From NCBI RefSeq assembly GCF_905397395.1, contig NZ_CAJPVH010000046.1:1-45100 (forward strand): a stretch of DNA of 45,100 nucleotides, read 5' to 3'. Position numbers and translations under genes: made by a program. Under the pieces are notes generated by a model. It worked only from the letters and a program-made list of their open reading frames with translations. It was not told where the DNA came from and searched no databases. Positions 24,170 through 31,367 of this stretch are shown in pieces. Source of the DNA: Cupriavidus campinensis (GTDB taxonomy: Bacteria > Pseudomonadota > Gammaproteobacteria > Burkholderiales > Burkholderiaceae). Each line of letters starts with the position of its first letter. Within the stretch, counting starts at the first letter, position 1.

Positions 24170-24241
24170 TTACAACTGTCCCTCTCCATCCGCCAGCGGT
24201 GCGAGATCGCTAAAAAAGTAAAAGTAAAACTTGGCGGACAT
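24170..24241 (-). CDS. Phe/Tyr-rich leader peptide of aroG
   Basis: A 23-codon ORF ending in TAA, starting MSAK then FYFYFF: codons 5-10 are TTT TAC TTT TAC TTT TTT. It lies 17 bases upstream of the terminator stem on the aroG strand. This is the design of leader peptides such as PheL, where ribosomes stall on Phe (or Tyr) codons when charged tRNA is short. Codons 15-17 (CCG CTG GCG) carry most of the segment that can pair with the terminator's 5' arm. No strong Shine-Dalgarno precedes the ATG, which is the weakest point. It was found by reading the minus strand and is too short for usual gene calling. Confidence 0.8.
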   Translation of the reverse strand: MSAKFYFYFFSDLAPLADGEGQL

Positions 24242-24491
24242 GGCGGTGTTTCGGGTCAGCTTGTGTCGGAATCTGGGTGATGCGTCGAATTTATGCTGTG
24301 GTGCGTGTTGAAAAGGCATTTAATTGCGCGGCCATCCCTTAAATCATGGCTCGCAATCGCCACACGCCCGACAACGAAGCATCTTTATATCGCTTTTCAA
24401 GATCGATGGCAAGCGTCAATCGCGTGGAATCGCAACAGATTTCACCAAAAATGGCATGCCGCCGCCATCGATCCCGGATCAGTTCCTGGCC
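24242..24491. other. Upstream part of the aroG leader region
   Basis: These 250 bases between the tldD stop and the aroG leader ORF must contain the aroG promoter. The sequence is clearly more AT-rich than its surroundings. CATAAAT at about 24290 on the minus strand is a possible -10, but no convincing -35 was found. No further gene is supported. Confidence 0.4.
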
Positions 24492-25952
24492 TCAGGCGGT
24501 GCCGCCCACGGTCATGTTCTCGATCCGCAACGTCGGCTGGCCCACGCCCACCGGCACGCTCTGGCCTTCCTTGCCGCACACGCCCACGCCCGAGTCCAGG
24601 CGCATGTCGTTGCCGATCATGGTCACGTCCTTGAGCGATTCGGGGCCGTTGCCGACCAGCGTGGCGCCCTTGACCGGCGTGGTGATCTTGCCATCCTCGA
24701 TCAGATACGCCTCGCTGGCCGAGAACACGAACTTGCCGTTGGTGATGTCCACCTGGCCGCCGCCGAAGTTCACCGCGTACAGGCCGCGCTTCACGCTGGC
24801 GATGATCTCCGCCGGGTCCTTGTCGCCGTTCAGCATGTAGGTGTTGGTCATGCGCGGCATCGGCAGGGCGGCGTAGCTCTCGCGGCGGGCGTTGCCGGTG
24901 ACCGGCATCTTCATCAGGCGCGCATTGAGCGTGTCCTGGATGTAGCCGCGCAGGATGCCGTCTTCGATCAGCGTGGTGCATTGCGTCGGGTTGCCCTCGT
25001 CGTCGAGGTTCAGCGAGCCGCGCCGGTTGGCCAGCGTGCCGTCATCGACCACGGTCACGCCCTTGGCCGCCACGCGCTCGCCCATGCGGCCGGCGAAGGC
25101 CGACGAGCCCTTGCGGTTGAAGTCGCCCTCCAGCCCGTGGCCGACGGCCTCGTGCAGCAGCACGCCGGGCCAGCCCGGGCCGAGCACCACGGTCATCGCG
25201 CCGGCCGGGGCGGGGCGCGCCTCCAGGTTCACCAGCGCCGATGCCACCGCTTCGTCCACATACTTGGCCAGCAGTTCGTCGCTGAAGTAACCGTAGGCAT
25301 AGCGGCCGCCGCCGCCCGAGGAACCCACCTCGCGCCGCCCGTTCTGCTCGGCGATCACCGTGACCGACACGCGCACCAGCGGCCGCACGTCGGCGGCGAT
25401 CACGCCGTCGCTGCGTGCCACCAGCACCACGTCGTACTCGCCGGCCAGCCCGGCCATGACCTGCACCACGCGCGGGTCCTTGGCGCGCGCCATCTTTTCG
25501 ATGCGCTCCAGCAGCGCCACCTTCTCGGTGGCGGTCATCGAGTCGAGCGGATCGTTCGGCGTATAGAGGTTACGCCCGGTCTGGGAGGCCAGCGCGCCGG
25601 CCACCTTCACGCGGCCGCTGCCGCTCTTGCCGATGGTGCGCGTGGCCGCCGCGGCCTGCGACAGCGCTGGCAGGCTGATGTCGTCCGAATACGCGAACGC
25701 GGTCTTGTCGCCGGACACCGCGCGCACGCCCACGCCCTGGTCGATGCTGAAGCTGCCCGACTTGACGATGCCTTCTTCCAGGCTCCACGCCTCATTGCGC
25801 GTGTACTGGAAGTACAGGTCGGCATAGTCGACCTTGTGCGTGAAGATGTCGGCCAGCACGCGCTGGAGCTTGGCCTCGTCGAGCCCATACGGCGCCAGCA
25901 GCAGTTGCTGCGCCGTGGCCAGGTTGCGGATTCCGAGATCACCGGCGTTCAT
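24492..25952 (-). CDS. tldD: Metalloprotease TldD
   Basis: A 486-residue TldD (E. coli 481), which with TldE/PmbA forms a heterodimeric zinc protease that trims unfolded peptides, such as microcin B17 leader and CcdA. The zinc motif is HEAVGHGLEGD in the middle of the chain; NRRGSLNLDDEGNPTQ, YAALPMPRMTNTYM and the C-terminal GVCGKEGQSVPVGVGQPTLRI are also typical. The ATG at 25952 has AAAGGA six bases upstream and is preferred over 25973. pmbA/tldE is not in the window, as expected since the partners are usually unlinked. It is the third gene of yhdP-nit-tldD, an order conserved in many proteobacteria. Confidence 0.96.
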   Translation of the reverse strand: MNAGDLGIRNLATAQQLLLAPYGLDEAKLQRVLADIFTHKVDYADLYFQYTRNEAWSLEEGIVKSGSFSIDQGVGVRAVSGDKTAFAYSDDISLPALSQAAAATRTIGKSGSGRVKVAGALASQTGRNLYTPNDPLDSMTATEKVALLERIEKMARAKDPRVVQVMAGLAGEYDVVLVARSDGVIAADVRPLVRVSVTVIAEQNGRREVGSSGGGGRYAYGYFSDELLAKYVDEAVASALVNLEARPAPAGAMTVVLGPGWPGVLLHEAVGHGLEGDFNRKGSSAFAGRMGERVAAKGVTVVDDGTLANRRGSLNLDDEGNPTQCTTLIEDGILRGYIQDTLNARLMKMPVTGNARRESYAALPMPRMTNTYMLNGDKDPAEIIASVKRGLYAVNFGGGQVDITNGKFVFSASEAYLIEDGKITTPVKGATLVGNGPESLKDVTMIGNDMRLDSGVGVCGKEGQSVPVGVGQPTLRIENMTVGGTA

Positions 25953-25973
25953 GATTGTCCTTTCAGCATTCAT

Positions 25974-25997
25974 TGAAGCCGGCACGGGCCGGCTTCA
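25974..25997. repeat. Hairpin in the nit-tldD spacer
   Basis: A perfect 10-bp inverted repeat (TGAAGCCGGC and its complement) with a 4-base loop, in the 68-base spacer. There is no T-run on the minus strand, so it is more likely an mRNA stabiliser or processing element than a terminator; it may alter the nit:tldD ratio. Confidence 0.5.
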
Positions 25998-26020
25998 GAT
26001 CGTAGTCGTTGGGGTAGATG

Positions 26021-26863
26021 CTACAGCACCCGATGCCGCAGCGCCGGCAGGTTCTGGCGGACTTCCGCCAGCCGCGCCGGATCGATCACGCCGGCCACCA
26101 CGCCCTCGCCCTCGGGCAGCACGCCGAGCACCTCGCCCCACGGATCGACCAGCATCGTGTGGCCCCACGTGCGGCGGCCGTTCTCGTGCTTGCCGCCCTG
26201 TGCCGCAGCCAGCACATAGCACTGGTTCTCGATCGCCCGGGCCCGCAGCAGGATCTCCCAGTGCGCCTGGCCCGTGGTGTAGGTGAAGGCGGCCGGCATC
26301 AGAATCAAGCTCGTGCCGCCGCCGGCGGCCAGATGGCGGTACAGCTCGGGGAAGCGCAGGTCATAGCAGACCGACATCGCCACGCGGCCGCACGGCGCCT
26401 CGAACGCCACCGGCTCGGTGCCGGCCAGGATGGTGCGGGACTCGTCGTAGCTTTCGGTGCCCCTGGTGAAGCCGAACAGGTGGATCTTGTCGTAGCGCGC
26501 CACGCGTTCGCCGCGCGGGTCGAAGGCCAGCGAGGTGTTGTAGACCCGGCCTTCGTCGCCGCAGTGCAGCGGCAGCGTGCCGCCCACCAGCCAGACACGG
26601 TGGCGCCGCGCGGCATCGGCCAGGAAGCGCTGCACCGGGCCGTCGCCGTCCTGCTCGCGAATCGCCACCTTGTCGGTCTCCTGCCGGCCCATCATGCAGA
26701 AGTACTCGGGCAGCAGCACCAGTTCGGCGCCGCCGCGCACGGCCTCGGCGATCAGCGCGTCGGCGCGGGCGAGGTTGGCATCGAGCGACGTGCCCGTCAC
26801 GGTCTGCACGGCGGCGACGCGGAACGGGGTGGAAGGGGCGGAGGGTGCGGCGGAAGCGGTCAT
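26021..26863 (-). CDS. Carbon-nitrogen hydrolase, Nit1-like (probable deaminated glutathione amidase)
   Basis: A 280-residue nitrilase-superfamily amidase with the full catalytic triad: Glu53 in LLPEYF, Lys126 in RYDKIHLF and Cys166 in VCYDLRFPE. The set YDKIHLFGF and CYDLRFPELYR is typical of the Nit1/YbeM branch, which repairs deaminated glutathione. It lies between yhdP and tldD on the same strand with short spacers (36 and 68 bases), an arrangement common in Burkholderiales. It is cytoplasmic, with no signal peptide. The substrate is inferred from the branch. Confidence 0.9.
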   Translation of the reverse strand: MTASAAPSAPSTPFRVAAVQTVTGTSLDANLARADALIAEAVRGGAELVLLPEYFCMMGRQETDKVAIREQDGDGPVQRFLADAARRHRVWLVGGTLPLHCGDEGRVYNTSLAFDPRGERVARYDKIHLFGFTRGTESYDESRTILAGTEPVAFEAPCGRVAMSVCYDLRFPELYRHLAAGGGTSLILMPAAFTYTTGQAHWEILLRARAIENQCYVLAAAQGGKHENGRRTWGHTMLVDPWGEVLGVLPEGEGVVAGVIDPARLAEVRQNLPALRHRVL

Positions 26864-26899
26864 CGTGGGGCGTCCTGTGTCGGGGCGGCGAGCCGGTTT

Positions 26900-29800
26900 C
26901 TAGCGGAGGAACTCGGTCGCGCGCTCCTGGATCGACGGCTGTCGGGGCTTATTGTCCTCCACTTTCGTGATCTTGGGATCGGCCCAGGATCCGGACACGT
27001 GATAGTGCAGCGTGAACACCTTGGAGAACTCGTCCGCGAACAGCAACTGGGCGGCCAGCGTGCCGATGCCGAGCACCGGATTGATGAACGCGGCCGCCAC
27101 CGAGGTGGTCGTGGCGTTGATGCGCGGCACCACCGAGACCTGGAGGTCCTGCGTCTCGCGCAGCAGGTTGGCCGTGCCGGTCATCGACGCCATCATCTGG
27201 CTGCTCTTGAGCTGGAATTCGTCGATCTTGCCGACGCCGTTCTCGATCGTGCCGCTGCCGGTCAGGTCGTCGAATACCACGCCCCGGTTGGACAGGCTGC
27301 GGAAATCGAGCGTGGCGAACTTCAGCAGGCTTTGCAGGCTCAGCACGCCCAGCAGGCGTGCGGCACCCGGCTCCACGCTGAGGATCTGGCCGTTTTCCAG
27401 CTTCAGCGAGAGCCGGCCGGACAGCGACGGATAGTCGATCGACAGCGGCGAGCCGCGCCACGCGATGCGGCCTTCGAACGCCCCCTTGCCGTCGCGCAGC
27501 GTGTGCGCCATGCCCATGCGGTCCAGCACGTCGCCGGCGTCGCGGATGTCCAGCTTGAAGTTCAGCAGCGTGCGGCGGCCCTCGGTGGGGGAGGCGGAGC
27601 CGCTCGCCACCGCATCGCGCAGGCGGCGCGGCACGCGCCAGGTACCGTTGCCGGTCAGCGTGGCGCCCGGTTGCTCGATGGTGAGGTTGTCCAGCGTCCA
27701 GACCGGCTCGTTGCCGGCGTGGCTGGTGTGCGCCTTGACTTCCAGCTTGCCGAAATCCTTGCCGCGCAGCACGAACTTCTCCGCCACGAGGTCCAGCGCG
27801 GGCAGTTCCTCGATATTGCGCGCCATGGTGTCGGTGGCGTGGCCGTCATCGGCGGCCTCGGGGAAGTCCAGCCGCGACAACCGCACGGACAGCGAGCCGG
27901 ATGGCGTGCTGGCATCGCGCCGCCACTGCGCCGTGCCGGCGATCTGGCGCGACGTCATCTGCGCGTTCCAGCCGCTGCCTTCGCGGTTGGCGTCGAGGGA
28001 GACGTCGTCGAGGCTGCGCCCGAACGCATCGAGCGCCTTGGCGCGCACGGTCACGCGTTCGGGCAGGAATGGCGAGTTGCGATCGACGTTGTTCGGGTTG
28101 TCGCGGCCCGGCGCGGCCGGCGCTGGCACCGTGCCGCCCAGCGCGTTGCGCCAGGCATCGACATCGAGCCGCTCAGTGGTCAGTGCCGCCGTGACGCCGC
28201 TGGCAGGCTGCGGCGCCGGCTGGCCCACGCCGATGCCGCCGGAGATGACCTCCAGGCCCTCGGCGCCGCGCCGCAGAATATAGCGCGCCGACACCGCGTT
28301 GCCGAGTTGCACAGTCAGGTCGTCCTGCCCGGCGCGGGCCGCCGCCGTAGCGGGGCGCAGGTCGAAGCGCAGCGGCATTTCCTGGGCCGCCGTCTTGACC
28401 AGCGGCGCCGGCAGGTTCAGCGCCATGCCGACGAGGCTGGAGCCTACCTGGATCTGGAGATGCCTGTCGCGGATGCCGATCTCGGCGTTGTAGGCCGTGG
28501 CACCTTCCATATGCGTGCCGGCGTTGCTGCCCGCCGCGGCCAGCGCCTCGCGCAGGCCGGCCGCCGTGGCGGTACCGCCCACGGTCACGCGCGTGGTGCC
28601 GTCGGACTGGGTGCCGCCCCCGATCCGGGTCTCGCCGCCAAGGAAGCGGCCGCGCACGTTGTCGAGCCGGAAGCCGTGCTCGTCGAACGCCACCACACCC
28701 GTCGCACCATAGAGCGTGGGCAGTTCCGGGAACAGCGTCACATCGTTGCCGGGGAAGCGGAACTGGCCGTCCACCTTGGTGCCGGCCGCGTGATGCAGCG
28801 GCAGGTCAAGCTTCAGCTTCAGGTCGCCCTGGCCCGGTGCGTGTGAGTTTTCCGTCACGTTTCCGGACCAGCCCTTGACCGGGGTATTGGCGATGAAGCG
28901 CAGGAAGCTCTGCACCGGCCCGTTGGCCATGCCGTCGATCATCAGGTGGCCATGGTCGCTCAGATCGTCGATGCGGCCGTTGACGTTCTGGAGCACCACG
29001 CCCGGCACGCCGCGCACCGCCGCCCGTTTGGCCAGGAACGTCAGGCTGCCGCGCTCGAACATCACATTGCCCTGGATGTCGGTGAAGTCGGGCCAGGCGG
29101 TGCCGCCGTTCGTCTTGCCGTGGCCGTTGCCATTCACGCCACCATTCACGCCACCGGTCACGTTGGGCCCGGTCTCGTGCGGTGCTACCTGGTAGCTCAC
29201 GTTCTGCACCGGAATCTCGGCGCGGAAGTCGCCCGCCTTCTGGAACGGCGGATGGAACGGGAAGTGGGCCAGGTCGCCCTTGATCAGGAACTTGGCGCCG
29301 GTGGCCTCGCCGCCGACCAGCGCGCCGCCCAGGTAATGGCGTGTGCTGGGCAGCGTCAGCGGCAGGTAGCGGACGATGCGGTTGGCCAGCGCGCGGTCCA
29401 GTTCGCCCGAAATATCGGCGATGCCGCCGTGGCCGTCGCCGCCGGCGCGCCAGGTGCCGCGCACCGTGCCGGCCGTGTCGGCGTTGGCAAAGCGCACGCC
29501 ATCCGTGTGCACCGCGAGCTTGCCGGACTCCTGCGTCCAGCGGATTTCGCCGCGCAGTTCGTCGAACGGGATGCGCGGCTCTTCGAACACGCCCGGGAAC
29601 ATCAGCGCGGCATCGGTGCTGTCCACGCGCGCCGTGCCCTGGCGGTCATCGAAACTGAAATTGCCTGAAAGCTGGGCGAAGCCCGGCGTGCCGGCGCGGG
29701 GCAGGCCATCGGCGGCCATGGCCGGTACGGCCGGCTGGCTGTTCACCGAGACCTTGCGCAGCGTGCCCTGCACGGCGTAGTGGGACGCGCCCGGGCTGCG

Positions 29801-31258
29801 TGAGAGCAGCCCGGCGCGCTCGCGCGACCATGCCACGTCGAGGTTGTCGATATGGCCGGCTGGCTGGAGCACGCGCAACTGGCGCAGCAGCGCGGTATCC
29901 AGCGGCAGGGAGGTAGCCAGCGCGCGTACGGTGTTCAGGTCGAACGTCGGCGCCTTGAGCGCGAACTTGCGCAACTCGCCCCGATCGTCGCGGGTCCAGT
30001 TCACGGTGACCTTGCGCATGCCTTCGCGCCAGGTCGTATCGGCGCTCGAAGGCGGCCCGGTCAGTGGTTCGGGCTGCCAGAGCAGCGTGTCGATGGTCAA
30101 CTGGTGGTTGCCGGCGCGGTCGCCCTTGTGCAGCAGCAGCGCCTGTGCGTTGGCCAGCTTGAGCGGCTCGGCGGCGCCGGCCAGTTGCAGGTCCACGCCC
30201 GTGGCGCGCATCCGCATCTGGCTGCCGATCAGGTGGCCTTCGCGGAAATCGACCGAACCGGACGTGCTGAAGACGCCGCTGTCCACGTGGTCGAAGATGG
30301 CGAGGTAGCGCTGCACCACCGGCAGCTGCATCTGGCTGAAGTCCCAGTTGGCCTGGCCAGTCCAGTGGCGCCAGTCGCCGGTGGCACGCAGGTAGTCGTG
30401 GCGCAGTGCGGCCTGGAAGACCAGCGGCTGGGGCGCCAGCGAGGCGCTGCGGGCCTCCAGCCGGAGCGTGTGCTGGGCACCGTTGCGGTGCGCGGTGAAA
30501 TGGATGTCGGCCACGTCCAGCTGCGGCAGGCGGGCCTTTTCGTCGAGCCAGCGCAGGTTGCCGCTCATCAGCTCGATATGGCCCTGGGCGAGCAGCCAGT
30601 TCAGGAACGGGTCGTCGCTGGTGGTGGACGGGTGCGCCTCGATCGGCACGCCGGCCACCAGCAGGCGGCCCTCGGGCGTGCGGCGCACCAGCACATCGGT
30701 GCGCTCGGCCATCAGGCTGGCGAACTGCACGGTCAGCGCCGGCACGGAATGCCAGGAGAGCTTGCCGTCGAGCGTGCCGGCGGAGAGCAGCACGCGCTGC
30801 TGGCTGTCCACGGCGCGCACGTTGCGTGCGCGGAACGCCGGATGCCAACCGTCCCAGAATGTATCCAGCTCGCCGATGGTCAACTGGGCGGTCAACGCCG
30901 CCGAGCCTTGCTGCTCCAGCCACTGGCGCGCAGTATGGGCCTGCGGCCACAGCACGAAGCGGATCAGCAGCACCGCCACCACGGCCAGCGCGGCCAGCGC
31001 CAGCACGATGCGCACCAGCACCCGCCAGAGCCGGGGCCAGACCGGATGCGTCACGCCGGCACACAGCGCGCGCCAGCCGCCACGGGCGGCCGCACGCAGC
31101 CGCGCACCCACGCCGGACGCCACGCCGGACGCGGGTGCGGAGGAGGAATGAGAAGCCTGGGAAGCCGGGCCGGCGGTGGCGGCGGACGCCTCGGCAGCGG
31201 CGCTGGCGGACGTTGAACCGTCGGCGGGCGCGGCAGGGGCGGCGGGGCGTCTGGACAT
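26900..31258 (-). CDS. yhdP: YhdP-family AsmA-like membrane protein
   Basis: A 1452-residue inner-membrane-anchored protein of the YhdP/AsmA-like group (TIGR02099 type), now linked to bridge-like phospholipid transport to the outer membrane. An Ala/Ser-rich cytoplasmic leader is followed by a membrane segment at about 78-104 and a very long periplasmic beta-rich domain. The C-terminus has the conserved AsmA-like block (GVVFDDLTGSGTIENGVGKI, then QMMASMTGTANLL, PRINATTTSVAAAFINPVLG, DPKITKV). The start at 31258 gives the MSRRPAAP opening; the longer frame to 31357 would overlap the glnE promoter. A glycine/asparagine-rich insert near 29120-29160 is encoded by a 12-base tandem repeat. It is the first gene of the nit-tldD operon and divergent from glnE. 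Confidence 0.92.
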   Translation of the reverse strand: MSRRPAAPAAPADGSTSASAAAEASAATAGPASQASHSSSAPASGVASGVGARLRAAARGGWRALCAGVTHPVWPRLWRVLVRIVLALAALAVVAVLLIRFVLWPQAHTARQWLEQQGSAALTAQLTIGELDTFWDGWHPAFRARNVRAVDSQQRVLLSAGTLDGKLSWHSVPALTVQFASLMAERTDVLVRRTPEGRLLVAGVPIEAHPSTTSDDPFLNWLLAQGHIELMSGNLRWLDEKARLPQLDVADIHFTAHRNGAQHTLRLEARSASLAPQPLVFQAALRHDYLRATGDWRHWTGQANWDFSQMQLPVVQRYLAIFDHVDSGVFSTSGSVDFREGHLIGSQMRMRATGVDLQLAGAAEPLKLANAQALLLHKGDRAGNHQLTIDTLLWQPEPLTGPPSSADTTWREGMRKVTVNWTRDDRGELRKFALKAPTFDLNTVRALATSLPLDTALLRQLRVLQPAGHIDNLDVAWSRERAGLLSRSPGASHYAVQGTLRKVSVNSQPAVPAMAADGLPRAGTPGFAQLSGNFSFDDRQGTARVDSTDAALMFPGVFEEPRIPFDELRGEIRWTQESGKLAVHTDGVRFANADTAGTVRGTWRAGGDGHGGIADISGELDRALANRIVRYLPLTLPSTRHYLGGALVGGEATGAKFLIKGDLAHFPFHPPFQKAGDFRAEIPVQNVSYQVAPHETGPNVTGGVNGGVNGNGHGKTNGGTAWPDFTDIQGNVMFERGSLTFLAKRAAVRGVPGVVLQNVNGRIDDLSDHGHLMIDGMANGPVQSFLRFIANTPVKGWSGNVTENSHAPGQGDLKLKLDLPLHHAAGTKVDGQFRFPGNDVTLFPELPTLYGATGVVAFDEHGFRLDNVRGRFLGGETRIGGGTQSDGTTRVTVGGTATAAGLREALAAAGSNAGTHMEGATAYNAEIGIRDRHLQIQVGSSLVGMALNLPAPLVKTAAQEMPLRFDLRPATAAARAGQDDLTVQLGNAVSARYILRRGAEGLEVISGGIGVGQPAPQPASGVTAALTTERLDVDAWRNALGGTVPAPAAPGRDNPNNVDRNSPFLPERVTVRAKALDAFGRSLDDVSLDANREGSGWNAQMTSRQIAGTAQWRRDASTPSGSLSVRLSRLDFPEAADDGHATDTMARNIEELPALDLVAEKFVLRGKDFGKLEVKAHTSHAGNEPVWTLDNLTIEQPGATLTGNGTWRVPRRLRDAVASGSASPTEGRRTLLNFKLDIRDAGDVLDRMGMAHTLRDGKGAFEGRIAWRGSPLSIDYPSLSGRLSLKLENGQILSVEPGAARLLGVLSLQSLLKFATLDFRSLSNRGVVFDDLTGSGTIENGVGKIDEFQLKSSQMMASMTGTANLLRETQDLQVSVVPRINATTTSVAAAFINPVLGIGTLAAQLLFADEFSKVFTLHYHVSGSWADPKITKVEDNKPRQPSIQERATEFLR
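29131..29160. repeat. 12-base tandem repeat inside yhdP
   Basis: CATTCACGCCAC occurs twice in a row (29131-29154), followed by a diverged third unit. On the coding strand it gives repeated Gly-Gly-Val-Asn in a flexible loop of the periplasmic domain. The length may vary between strains by slippage. Confidence 0.7.
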
Positions 31259-31367
31259 GCGCAGATTATCCGACAATACTAGCCGCTCTCCAAAGTGGTC
31301 GATAAGGGTGCGTTGTTGCGCCACCGCGTATCGCCACGGCGCCTGCCCGCATTGCAAAGTTACTGGA

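Noticed and set aside
24055..24189. Longer aroG start at 24189
   Set aside because: It would translate through the terminator hairpin and adds residues absent from DAHP synthases; the conserved protein begins at 24054.
26018..28846. 942-codon plus-strand frame opposite nit and yhdP
   Set aside because: It is a shadow of genes on the other strand caused by high third-position GC.
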